Assembly: GCF_016859285.1 (NCBI RefSeq)
Contig: NC_053407.1
Coordinates: 19,836,699-19,900,698 of the forward strand
Length of the DNA: 64,000 nucleotides
Origin: Xiphias gladius
Taxonomy: Eukaryota; Chordata; Actinopteri; Istiophoriformes; Xiphiidae
Direction of reading: 5' to 3'
Positions within the stretch are counted from its first letter, which is position 1. Each line of letters opens with the position of its first letter. The notes under the pieces were generated by a model. The model was not told the origin of the DNA. It ran no database searches and saw nothing but the letters and a program-made list of their open reading frames with translations. The translations under genes were made by a program, and so were the position numbers. Below are positions 49,151-64,000 of the stretch, piece after piece.

Positions 49151-50520
49151 ACCTTGGGGTTGAAAATGTAGATATATAGCGCCCCCAACTGGCGTTCTTT
49201 TAAAAGCCAGGGAAGACTGCAGCCATGCACTCATGCCTTACAGCTAAACTAAACTGCAAACCCATAGAAAATAAAAAGACAAGTTGATGTAAGTATTTGT
49301 GTTTATATTACCTGTATTACTATTTAGATTGTCAACATCTTGTAATCTCTGGTCATAAGTTACAATTTGGAAGGAGCTGGGTCCTGTTTACGTATCTGAT
49401 ATTGCAACATACATTTACATTGTCATCATAGCTCTCAAAGGAGGGTAAAATGAATGAAAGCACAAAGCTTCACTGATTACTGCTGAAAAGATTAAGATGT
49501 TCTTAAAGAATCTAATACTAATGTCAGAGAAGACACAGATCTTAAGATCAAATGAAATAAATTCACATATTGGACTTAGCCTAACAATGATTAGGTAAAA
49601 TTAAAGATCAATATAGTGACTTATGATAGGCATTAAATTGGATGCCACTTCAAAGCACTGCCTCAGTTACTGTAAAGACTTTTATCTACTACAATAATGT
49701 ATCAATCGCTACACTAGAGTACATCACTACAAGATTGGACTGATCATGGAAGATAAAGGGGCGCCAGAAAAAAAAGTGCTGAATGTATGATTTATTCAGA
49801 AATGCACACAGGTACAATCGAATATATATGATGAATGTTGTTAATGCAAATGTTATTTCTGATCTGCCCTTGTCTGTATTTAAACGTACGTACGAGCTGT
49901 TGAGGACGTAAACTTTGTAAGTTTGATCCCTGGTAACCACTTATCGATTCCATATTTAAGAGGGGGAAAAGGATAAATGTCAATACAGTACACAACACCG
50001 CTAGTGCTGTCTGGCGTCAAGATATATGCTGATTCATTGTGGGAAATAATAACAGGCTGTAATTGATTTTGAGGGATTTACCGGGCTGGTAGGATGGCAC
50101 TAAAGGGACCTTTTGTCCTAAAAAAAATTTCCAGGTGTGCTCAGACATTACAGCAGTACCAGAGTGTATCTAGGGATGTCTATATCATTTTATAAATTTA
50201 ACTATTTTCTCATAAGAAAGAGTCAGATCTTAGCAAGCTCCAATATCTATAATCTCTCTGTGTCACTTCATTTCCCTATTTAACACATTGTTGTTTAACA
50301 TGTTGAATAATTTGGTTAGTCTTTACAAAGGTTTCATTTTATGCTGTAAAAGGCAAATTATGACTCTGAAAGCACAAACTAAATAACTGTAATGCAAACA
50401 AAATTTGTCTCCTGGCTTAAGTGTTGTAATTATAGCTTTATTAGTTTAAAATTCTGCTAAATCACCCTCATAATAAAAAGTCTGTTGCACACTTGAATGA
50501 TCTTTGTGACAGGTGCGTAA

Positions 50521-50629
50521 GTGGATTAGAAACGTATGAGGAAGAGGAGACACTTGACACTGTCTTTACTTGCGCAATAAAAAACACAGTATGCGGGTGA
50601 CTCCTCTTCCTCATACGTTTAATATTCAC
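50521..50629. other. Strong hairpin (pre-miRNA-like or miniature palindrome)
   Basis: AAACGTATGAGGAAGAGGAG at 50530-50549 is the exact reverse complement of 50601-50620. Pairing continues inward (551-556 with 599-594, two of them G-T; 557 and 559-563 with 592 and 590-586) to a 22-nt loop, and outward across a 3x3 internal loop (521-526 with 629-624). That is about 38 base pairs in 109 nt. Transcription is unknown. Confidence 0.7.
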
Positions 50630-51009
50630 AACCCATCCTTCCCATTGCTGTCTTTGCTTCGGTTAAAATATTAGAAACAGTAAAAGTATCATTTCACAGG
50701 CCTCGGCTATAGGCTGTTTGATTTAGTTTATTTATATTAGTGTACAAAAACACTACTCTAATGCAAAGAGAAAAAGTGTATTGTACCAGATTTAGCTGCT
50801 AACTCATTTCCATCTGCAGTCCCAGGGCAGGTAAACCATAATGTAACTAGGGGCATTAATACAAATAAACTGCAAGGTCAGAAAACTGTAAATACTAAAT
50901 ACTAACTTCATAACATAAAATCATAAGACCTTTGGTAAATGTTTTTCTTATTTATTTCCTTTGCATTTGTTTCACATTCATTATTTTTATTTTAGGTCAT
51001 ATCAGCAGA

Positions 51010-51180
51010 ATTTTATTTTATTCTTCATATGTGCTTTTTAAATGATTACATAACTATTTAAAGTATGCTTATTTTGATTACGGTTGTGGACTACATCTAC
51101 CTGCTGTAATGGGGAGCAATTGTTTCAGCATCATATCATCTTTTTTTATGTTACATATTTTATTTACAATGTCAGCCTTG
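51010..51180. repeat. Interspersed direct repeat, copy 2
   Basis: The partner of 48962-49150, diverged by substitutions and small gaps. Confidence 0.7.
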
Positions 51181-52200
51181 AATCATATAAATGTAATTTC
51201 TAGAAGACAAGGTTGGGCAGTTTATGCTTTCTGCAGCCACACTTTTATCAGGACTTCCACAAGCTGTAAACTGTATTGCCACTAGGCTTCCTGCCCAATA
51301 GTTTTTATTTTTTTATTTTTTTATTTTTTACAGATGCCCAGTTTCCACTGTTAGACTACACCAGTACTGTAAACCAGATAACAATGTAGGCAATGAGATC
51401 TAAACATTATTTGTAAAAAAAAAAAAAAAAGAGAGAGATTAGTATTACCAAACATAAGTACATCCTGACTTTTCATTGTTGTAATGGCAGTGGTCCTTTG
51501 TCCAAAGTCTCTGCCATTCAGTGGAACTTGACCACGGCCTTCACCATTGAGAGAAAAAAAATTAAGCCATGCCTTGTCTCCAAGTGTCAATTTAGACTTT
51601 TCTGCTCAGAACATAGAATAGTGTTACATTATAATACATAACCAGGTATGCAGAGGGTGAGGCGGAGCCTGTAGGGAATATAAACTCCCTTGATGTTCTC
51701 ATCACAGAGGGATTAAACAGCTTCCAAAGGACGTGACTGTTTATTCTTTATGGCACAGTGGCTCATTCTTCAGTAATATTGCATTATGTGTGGGGACATT
51801 GAAAGACAAATGAACCCCTCTGTTTTACACGTGCCGGATATAAATCTGTCTGGGCATCTACGGGAAACTGACAAGTCATAAACATATACTGCAGATAGTT
51901 GATGGTTTATGGAGCCACCTTTTCCTCGTAAACTGATCACAACCACGGCGGCATAATATCTCGCAGTTTTCTACTTTTGCCGGAGTCACGTTGATTTCTA
52001 TGTAAATCGCCTTCTACACTTTTTACTGGAAGTGCTGCATTCAAGTAAAACTGGAGAACCGGGAAATACCGACTGTCACTACGGTCTCGGTCCGTTTCAC
52101 TAACGGCTAATCTTTGCGACAAAGAGAGGCAAGTACATGTTCAAGTTTGTAAACATGCTTGACAGTGTATTTTAGGACGACTACGTGCTGGCCTACGGAG

Positions 52201-56226
<4,026 letters not shown>

Positions 56227-58600
56227 AACCTCACTATCAGTTTGCATGTAAAGAGTCACATTTCCTAAACTTTTAGGGGGAAAAAAAGCAAATGAAATTC
56301 ATCATTCATGATTCCTAAAAGGGTGGTCACAAATGTGGCTAGTGCAGTAATATTTATGGCCTGGACATCATGACTGAATTACAAAAAGTTGGATCAAGTT
56401 GTAGGGCAAATTTAAATATTAAGGTCCATTTGAAGCTGCATGAAGTGTTGCTTTTGATATTACCATGGAATGAATCCTTGTATAGAGAGATTTTGTTATA
56501 GTCATTAAACACTGAGAATTAACGCTTTCAGCTACTCATAGGTTAATTTTTTTGGTTCTTTTGGCAGCATATTGAATGTAAGGTCTTGCCGCTTTCATCA
56601 ACCCCATTACCCAACCAGTAATAATATTTTTATAGGAGCCGACAAAGTTTTGTTGAATATTCTTATTCCACATTGATTTGCAAGCCTAGGTGTACCAGTG
56701 CCATTTTAGAAGCCTGTGGGTTTAACCAAAACCCCACTGCCAACCTGACGTTAGCTGGACTCTCACTGTACTTAACTTTTTCTACAGAGTATACCGTCCA
56801 CGTGACCCAGGTACATCCACTGAACTGACCGAAAATTGCCTTCTTTAAATTCATAGCTTCTTTTCCTTGTGTGCAACTAAATGAGCAAAGCAAAATGTGT
56901 TTTCTCGCTATTTTTGGATTATAATAGTCTTCAAGTCTGTTTCCAGCTTAAGAACTAAAGCATCCAATCCATGAAGACATTTTTTTTAAGCAATTATTTG
57001 TGCTGCCAAACATTTTTGAGGGATTTTGCCTTGGGAAAGCTTGACCATTAATATACAAACTACCAAAAGTGCTTATTCTTACTTTTAAACATCTAAGAAA
57101 TTGTGTTTTGTAAAGAGGGATTATTTTTCTATCAGTGCTAAACTACAATATAAATCTTGGTGATTATACAGTCTTTGCTAACTTCATAGTTGTATTAAAA
57201 AAAGGTTAATTACACTTTAATTATTAAAATGACTGTGTATGCTTATAAACCTAATGTAATGATGGTATTAAAGTCAAAACTGAAATTGTTATTGAAAAAT
57301 CATAAATATATATTCAGTATAGTTTCAGCCTTGTTGGACTTTTATGGTAATTTACATCCAGTATTACAACAACAGCATTGAAGGTTATATATGCCTTTGT
57401 TTTGCTGTGATTTGGGTATAGTATTATTTACTTACTTGAGGTCCCAGATTAATATTGTCACTGTTGTCACACAGTCAGCAATTTGTGTTCAGCTCTCTTT
57501 CTGCACACCTGAAGCAGAAATGGTGCTTGGCAAGCAAATGTTTTGCATGTTCTAGGCCGTTAACTAGACGGTTCTTTCAGTTTTCATTACAGCTGACCAT
57601 TTCTCATAGTTTCACTATTGTTTTCAGATTGACCAAATGCCTTTGTCCTACCTTTGGGGCATCGAAAGTCATTAGCAAAACAAGGTTCAAATGTATTTAT
57701 TCATGAAAACTGGCAACAATATTTGCATGTTGTCTGTGCACAAACATAATTTAATTGGAGGGCTGCCCTGCTGATGACTTTATTTTTGGTTTTGAGGATT
57801 CAGCACCTATGTATACATAAAGTAAGAGAGATGATTCATTATTAATTTACTATCTTCCAGGCAGCCATTTCATTTCAGTGTTTTATGAAAGTCACCTTGC
57901 ATAGCCTAAACCTTTTTTTGACATTGGTTTTTTTTGAATGATTGTTGTCGGTTACATTTTGTTGTAAGATAATGCAGCTGACAGCAGTGTTTTTCAGAGA
58001 CTCTGCCAATGCTGCTGCTAAACTTTGACAGCAGACACCGCTTTCTACAGGATAAAATAACCAAGTTCATATTATACATGTCACACTATGTTTTCACTTG
58101 TTTATACTGCCTGTTTAATTTTCCAACAACACAGTTCATGATCACAGTGCTGCTTATCATCTGACTCAAATCTCTAATCTAGAATTTTCCACAAGGTCTT
58201 AAAACTATCAGTTGCCTCTGACTGGAAACTTTGCCGATAGAAAGTTTATTGTGATGCATTGTCATTCAAAAGTTCTCTGCAACTGCATCCCACACTGGAA
58301 TGCTGATAAAACCATGGCTACAATAACGTATTTAAAATGATAACAACTTTTGGCACACCTTAGACAAAAGCGGGCAAGAAGTAACAAATCGTGCGCAGAA
58401 TTTACCCAAAACAATGCTGTGATTAGAGGTACACCAGTTTACATCTTGTTGAGAACTTCCATGTAGTCACACAACAAAACCAGCAGGGATAAATTTTGGT
58501 CGTGAGCCTCAGTCCAGGTGCATGTGCGCGCGCATCCACACACGAACAAACAAACACGCGCGCGCGCACACACACGCACACACACCATTGCCATTTTCCT
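56227..58600. other. sqor 3' UTR and intergenic sequence; no gene
   Basis: AT-rich with no recognised coding sequence. The first part is presumably sqor 3' UTR. Short open frames at 56.7 and 57.5 kb have no family resemblance. A CG/CA microsatellite at 58554-58586 precedes the ctdspl2 promoter. Confidence 0.55.
58554..58586. repeat. (CG)n/(CA)n microsatellite
   Basis: ACACGCGCGCGCGCACACAC-type alternation just upstream of the ctdspl2 first exon. Alternating purine-pyrimidine of this kind can adopt Z-DNA in principle. Confidence 0.9.
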
Positions 58601-58851
58601 GTTGACTGCGCTTTCCGCCACGTTGGTTCCCCTACGTGTGTGTGTAGCATTCTCCTGCGCAACACCAACGTTATGTTTGTGATGAGGCGGGAAATGGCGT
58701 CCGCAGACATGGCTGATCTGTGACTAGCTAACGAGTAACAGACACCGCTGGCAGCAAGAACCACGGCCCGACCTCTATCGGTGGGCCGCCACGGCTGCGG
58801 CCGAGAGCTGACAACGCTGCGGCAGGTTTCGAAGAGCTTCCTAGATCGTCG
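58600..58851 (+). promoter_or_regulatory. ctdspl2 promoter and noncoding first exon
   Basis: CpG-rich sequence ending in a clean donor, AGATCGTCG/GTAAGT, after 58851. The next plausible acceptor with a start codon is at 61384, so this is probably the 5' UTR exon of ctdspl2. The start site is undetermined. Confidence 0.6.
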
Positions 58852-60780
58852 GTAAGTAACAAACAACGTCAACATGTAAACAAAACAAAAAAAAAAAAAA
58901 AAAAAAAAGGTTTGTCCCCCATGCTAGCTAGTGGCTAACATTAGCTAGTCAAGGGGGCGTAGTCTAATGGCTGAAAATAGTTATGGAAACGAACAAAATA
59001 GCAACGGCGCAGCTGGCTGTTAAATAGCTTTATTTTACCGGGGAATTATGATAGTTCGGATGTTAAACACGTGTATGTTTATTGGGACACATGAGACGTG
59101 CTGTTGGAACGAGTGAATAATGTCACGGCTTTGCTTTTTGCTGCCTTTGGCGTTTTTGTTAGACTGAAAGCTAACTGTAGCCACTTATGCTAACGTTAGC
59201 TACGGAACACACTGACAACATTTGGTTTACGATAAGATTGATTCCAATTGACAACAGATTTAAGCGCCAATTGTAGCCACAAAAACTCACAGTCCTGTCT
59301 TGGCATATTTGGGACACCAGCGTCAGGCCAGTGGTAGTTGTGAGCTGGGCTTTTGATGCGAAATACCAGCAGATGGCTAATGCTAACGCTAGCTGACGTC
59401 GATGGTGTTAATGCATGTTACATAACTATAGTCAGCGGTGCTATGAAGCTATCACATCTGAATGGACAGTTAAAGGGATAAACCAATAAATCTGCAGCAT
59501 TACTGACCAAACGTGAAAAGAAAAGGCGTTTGAACTGAACACCAGGTCATTTTGAACACATTTAACGCTTCACATTTCCGTTAATGTTAATGACGTACAC
59601 CGCCCACTCAGCGGACCAGTCTGTCTGACATTCGTTCAATTTTGATAAGTTGTGCTCTCAACTTTGTTATAATCTTGTTAAATGACTGTGACAACAAAAG
59701 GGGAAACATGGGTTGATCTTAACTCATGTGTTGATCCTCATATTCAGATTGTCTCTGCACTAATCTTAATAAATTTGAGAACAGCGTAGATATCACTGTG
59801 ATTACATGTAGTGAGTGATTGTTGTCATAAATTTAATTTAAACTATTACACCATATTTAAAAATCAAAAATGATGCGTTCAAGGACAATAAAAAAAAATA
59901 AAGTCCACACATACTCGGTGAATTACTGTTCTGGACCTATAGAGTGGCTGACATCTACAATCATTACTTTGGTCCTGAGGCGTAGAAACAGGAACTGATA
60001 AGTTCAAATGCAAACATCAGTAGATGATAACATGAAACAATGACATGTTAAAACGGTCCTAGTTTGGGAACTTTTATCTATACATACTTGAGTTTTATGA
60101 GTAGAGCCCAAACTATATGATGACCTGCTTTTCACTAACATTGTATATGTTGTTTAACAAGTAACAAGAAGCTGGAGTACACAAATGTGTACACAGATAC
60201 TGTATATTTGAGGCAATTTAGACACAGTATATTCCCATACATAGATTATTTATTTATTTATTTTTACTAGAGAGCAAGTTCATTTTTAAACTGTAAAATA
60301 TCCTGCTCAGTACATATCTTATAACCGAATGTGATCGATCATTATTAAATATGTTTATGTTTAAAAAAAATGTTGTCGGCAAATAGATGAAATGTTTTCC
60401 GTTAGTCATTGTAAAATAAAAGATTAAAAGATTAGCCTTTTGAAGATTTTCCCCAGGCAGTCCAAAAGAAGCCCCCACTGAGGCACAAGCAGTGAGCACT
60501 TGGTTGAGCAATGCTTGGTATCAAACCAGTAAAATGATGGTTTCTATTAATGCCTGTAGTAGATGCAGTTTGGAACTCCTTTTACCTGCCTTTAGCTAAA
60601 AAAATGTGGAAAGGTAGTCATATTTATTGACTTGATCATTCTTTAGTTTACCAGTGTATTTACCTTGAACTCGATGAAAGTCTGCTGTCATGTCTTGCGT
60701 ACTTCTGTTACATTTTTTCTTGATATCTAACTAAAACATTCTTGTGAATTACCAATACCACTGCACAAAAAACATACACC

Positions 60781-61233
60781 CAGTGGCCACTTGATTAGGT
60801 ACATGTGTACAGTCTGTTGCAATTCAAAACAACAAGTCTGCCATAAATTCTACCTTAAAAAGTTTATAATGTTCAGTTTTTGTTGACATTGTCAGAAATA
60901 TGTAAATTCAATTATATATTTATCATTGAGGTCATAGATAAAGGTGGCGATGTACTGGACTAGGTTATATTGAGAGGTGTTTCTAATTTTTTATTCTCCC
61001 TATGTACATACATGAAGGGGCAGAATATTAGGAACACCTCTGAAAACATTGTAGTTCTGTACACCACCACCACTAACTGTCACCTCATTGCTAAAAGATC
61101 TAATTAATTAACACCTCAGTGACAGTGTCACCAAAAAATGAACATTATAGGCATCACAAAGTAGACTTTAAAGCAGAACACTTGTATTGGATTGCATTAC
61201 ATTGTACAGGTGTACCTAATAAAGTGGCCACTG
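60781..61233. mobile_element. Short inverted-terminal element in ctdspl2 intron 1
   Basis: The left end CAGTGGCCACTTGATTAGGT and the right end, reverse-complemented CAGTGGCCACTTTATTAGGT, match for about 50 bases with few differences. Non-coding, about 450 bases. A related internal segment lies at 63781-63986. Confidence 0.85.
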
Positions 61234-61340
61234 ACTGTAATCTGTCCATTAAAATGTATTGTGACATGATAAAAGTCCCTGCATTGAATGTCTGGTTAAA
61301 TTTGAAAAGTATTGTTTTCATTATTAAATCAAAATTTCTC

Positions 61341-61376
61341 TTTTTTTTTTCTTTTTTTTTTTTTTTTTTTTTTTTC
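61341..61376. repeat. T-rich tract before a splice acceptor
   Basis: About 35 bases, nearly all T, ending in CCTTGTCAG. It serves as the polypyrimidine tract of the first coding exon of ctdspl2. Confidence 0.9.
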
Positions 61377-61410
61377 CTTGTCAGATTTTTCTATGTGACA
61401 GTGGAGCATG

Positions 61411-63553
61411 ATGAGGCTGAGAGTGCGTAAAGCTCCTCAGCAGCCGAACTTAAGCCGTCGAACCCACCCGTCCCAGTCAAAACGGAAACACTGTGAAGTG
61501 GACCCATCCTCGGGGAGAGGTCGAGGCAAAATGCAGAAGAATGAAACAGGCTTGTTCTCCACGATAAAGAAATTCATCCGTGGAAATGCTGTCAAGGTGG
61601 GCCTAGATTCAAGCTGCTCTTGTACAATTTTTTTTTTTTTGCTGCTGTAACATGATAATACACTATAGGAGCACACACACTTTTTGTAGAAAAAGAGCAG
61701 TGCCTTAGCTGCATTTTGTGCTGATAATGTGAAACCGTGACTCACATAATAATGAGTATTGTTTTTAGACCCTTAACAGAAAGTCTCAACACACCCAACA
61801 TTGTTTCCCACTAGTGTTTTTATAAGTTTTTGTGAACTCTGTCTATATTCACTCTGGCAGGTGTTGCACATGTTGTAATGATAAAGGGTCAGTTAACTGT
61901 GAAACCACATACTGTATGCTTATTTATGCTTTATTGACAGCAAAAAGTACTGCAGATCATGTTCATTCCTCTAACAAGCAAAACTTTTCCCCACTTAAGA
62001 AATTGCTCTCATCTGTCTATACCCCCTTTTAGACATGCCCCTCACTACTCATTGGTATTTTAACCGTCCTGTGTCTGAACAGGTCACTCTTACATAAAAG
62101 TCTCAACAGCAGTCTTGCTAGGTCTTTATAAGGTCGGACCTAGTAACACTTTCAACATTGCACAAGTCTGATTTGAATCCTGTCACATTAACACCGCAGC
62201 AGCACAAGGTTAAACATGAACAGAGAGAAATCAAATTTGTCACTAAATTACATCTGGTATATACAGAAGAAATTTACATCAGTTGGTACTTACTGTATTG
62301 ATACAATGATGGCTCATGTGACACTTCAGTCTTTATCACCTCAGGTACTTATTTTGTCTACCATTGTGCTTGCTATCAATTTGTTACATATTACTGATAC
62401 TCAGATACTTTACTTTTGACTATGTCATAGTTTGTATTAGGGATGTAACTTTATGTAATTTCCTTAGTTGATGGTCACCCATGTTGCAGTCAATAGTCGC
62501 TTAATCGTTAACAATTTATGAAATACCGTGTTCCTTTTTCCATAATAAAACCATTTTTTTAACAATTGACGTGACCTTTATCACCGTAAAATTATTAATT
62601 TAGGAATTTAAAGAACAAATGAGAAACACGAAGTTACTTGAATAATAAATTAAACAACACAAAATATTGACTTCATTTAAAATGGTTATTATAATATTCT
62701 TATATATTTTCAGATTCACAGAGTAAAAAACTTGACATGTTCCCCCCCATATCCCATCCCACAGGTGGAGCAGGACATCCCTGCCAAGAGGAGTCGTATT
62801 GATTGTAATTCAGATAGCGATCTAATTACTTCAACACCACAGACTAGAGGCCTTTCCAACAAATCGGTCTCCAGAGTTTGCCGGAAAAGTCCAAATAAAG
62901 GTACTTCAGTCCAAGTAGAAAGTGGGAAACGGTTCCTCTTGACTGCAGCATAACAAACATTACAAGTTGCATAGATACAAAAAAAAGAACACCATACCCA
63001 GAAAACTATGCACCAGACACTTTGTTTTTAGGATGCATATTAAGGAGTTGTTGCCTTTTTTTTTTTTTTTAGACACAATGACCTGCAAAAGTAAACCCAT
63101 GAAACCAAACGGTAAACTAGACACCCCTGTAGAGGCAGCAAGCAGCCCACCACGCACCACCCTGCTTGGAACCATCTTCTCTCCAGTCTTCAACTTTTTC
63201 TCACCAGCCACTAAAACTGGTAAAACAAAAGAATCCTTAGATATGTATGTCTGAAAATATCTAACATTTGGGATTGATTTGGAAAAAGTCCTAAGATGTC
63301 TGTATTTTGTATTCTCTCTAACAAGCCACTCCTGGTTCAGACTCCCCTGGCCAAGCGATGGAGGCAGAGGAAATCATGAAACAGCTGGACATTGAGCAGG
63401 CAGAGGAAATGCCAAGCAGCACTCTCACATCCACAGAGGGTATCACTCCGTGTCACACCGACCCAATGTTGCCACCAAGGCTTCAGATTGTCTCCGACAC
63501 AACCATAGAAGAAGGGGAGATTGTCACTGAAACCGACATGCCCCCATTAACAG
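61411..63553 (+). CDS. ctdspl2: CTD small phosphatase-like protein 2, N-terminal part (leaves right edge)
   Basis: CTDSPL2 is a HAD-superfamily serine/threonine phosphatase; its catalytic FCP1-like domain (DLDETL) would lie beyond the window. Visible coding exons: 61411-61596, 62765-62900, 63073-63219, 63326-63553; phases agree and give 232 codons. [61 protein letters not shown] and [19 protein letters not shown] follow the human protein in order. This N-terminal half is basic, Ser/Thr-rich and predicted disordered. An ATG three bases upstream (61408) would add one Met; the second is chosen because it matches the human start. The first coding exon begins at 61385. The gene is transcribed away from sqor in the same direction and continues off the right edge. 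Confidence 0.95.
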
Positions 63554-63780
63554 GTATGACCGCTCTCACATTAAGCCTAATTCTTGTAATTTGGGAAACT
63601 TTCTTGACATGAGCATATGCAAGGACAGCTTATGTGACAGATAATTTATATGTCAGCGCTGTGATAGTAGACATTTATAAACAGTTGGAAGTTAATTTTG
63701 CATTTTACTTTCCGTGCCAGCATTTCAGACCTGGGTCAAATACTAACTGCAAGCAGTTCTCGTTGTTTATGCTCAACTAG

Positions 63781-63986
63781 CAGTTTATTAGGAACACATA
63801 GCCAAAATGAATGCAGTCTTAACACAACAGTCCTGCAGTAAATCCTACCTTCATGAAGGTTATTGTGTCTTGTTGAAACGGTTTTAAAGAGGTGTTGATT
63901 TAACTTTACGATCATTTTAGAGGATGTAGTCTGTGCTGCTGTTGAACTGTATGGCATTAAACAGAGAAGTGTTTCTGTAATTTAGC
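63781..63986. repeat. Partial copy of the 60781-61233 element family
   Basis: It begins CAGTTTATTAGGAACACATA and includes AGTCCTGCAGTAAATCCTAC, similar to AGTCTGCCATAAATTCTACC in the intron 1 element. The right inverted end is not seen, so the copy is partial or diverged. Confidence 0.6.
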
Positions 63987-64000
63987 CTGTCCTCTGTGTT

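Larger units (their letters stand above)
47794..52200. other. Intergenic region between atp8b4 and sqor; no gene
   Basis: AT-rich, with divergent genes on either side. It holds a direct repeat pair (48962-49150 and 51010-51180), a strong hairpin (50521-50629) and a poly(A) tract near 51415-51430. A stretch at 48.4-48.9 kb has faint tRNA-like A- and B-box resemblance, possibly an old SINE, but I cannot support a tRNA gene. Confidence 0.5.

Noticed and set aside
58423-58875. A 150-codon minus-strand open frame over the ctdspl2 first exon
   Set aside because: It spans a CG/CA microsatellite (Val-Cys strings) and is antisense to the ctdspl2 promoter; no homologous protein comes to mind.

Overview
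The window is nuclear DNA of a ray-finned fish, most likely a percomorph teleost. It has long spliced vertebrate genes with GT-AG introns, many CA/GT microsatellites, a decayed Tc1-type transposon, and several short inverted-terminal repeats of the kind common in teleost genomes. There is no bacterial, viral or organellar coding content. All identifications come from reading translations and splice sites by eye against remembered human families; no search was run.

Layout, left to right. (1) 1-46, minus: the first 15 codons of a gene leaving the left edge, probably slc27a2. (2) 2.5-3.9 kb: a dead Tc1-like transposon. (3) 4.1-8.9 kb, minus: a second slc27a2-like copy that is clearly a decaying pseudogene. 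(4) 11.1-24.4 kb, minus: cep152 (centriole duplication scaffold), 27 coding exons, all phases compatible, about 1687 aa. (5) 26.4-31.5 kb, plus: galk2 (GHMP sugar kinase), 10 coding exons, 458 aa, head-to-head with cep152. (6) 33.4-46.9 kb, minus: atp8b4 (P4-ATPase lipid flippase), 27 coding exons, about 1204 aa, tail-to-tail with galk2. (7) 53.25-56.2 kb, plus: sqor (mitochondrial sulfide:quinone oxidoreductase), 9 coding exons, 438 aa. (8) 58.6 kb to the right edge, plus: the 5' part of ctdspl2 (CTD-type phosphatase), four coding exons before the window ends.

The genes are functionally unrelated. What links them is synteny: from general knowledge the human orthologues all lie in 15q15-q21, so this is a compact, rearranged fish version of that block. 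I found no operon-like or defence-like system and nothing that amounts to a new biological system. The points most worth a second look are: an 87-nt in-frame GC-AG intron in cep152 that could be spliced or retained; a second GC-AG intron in sqor; a relic duplicated exon inside a cep152 intron; a transposon end forming the splice acceptor context of the last atp8b4 exon; a 38-bp-class hairpin at 50.5 kb; and the multi-lesion slc27a2-like pseudogene.
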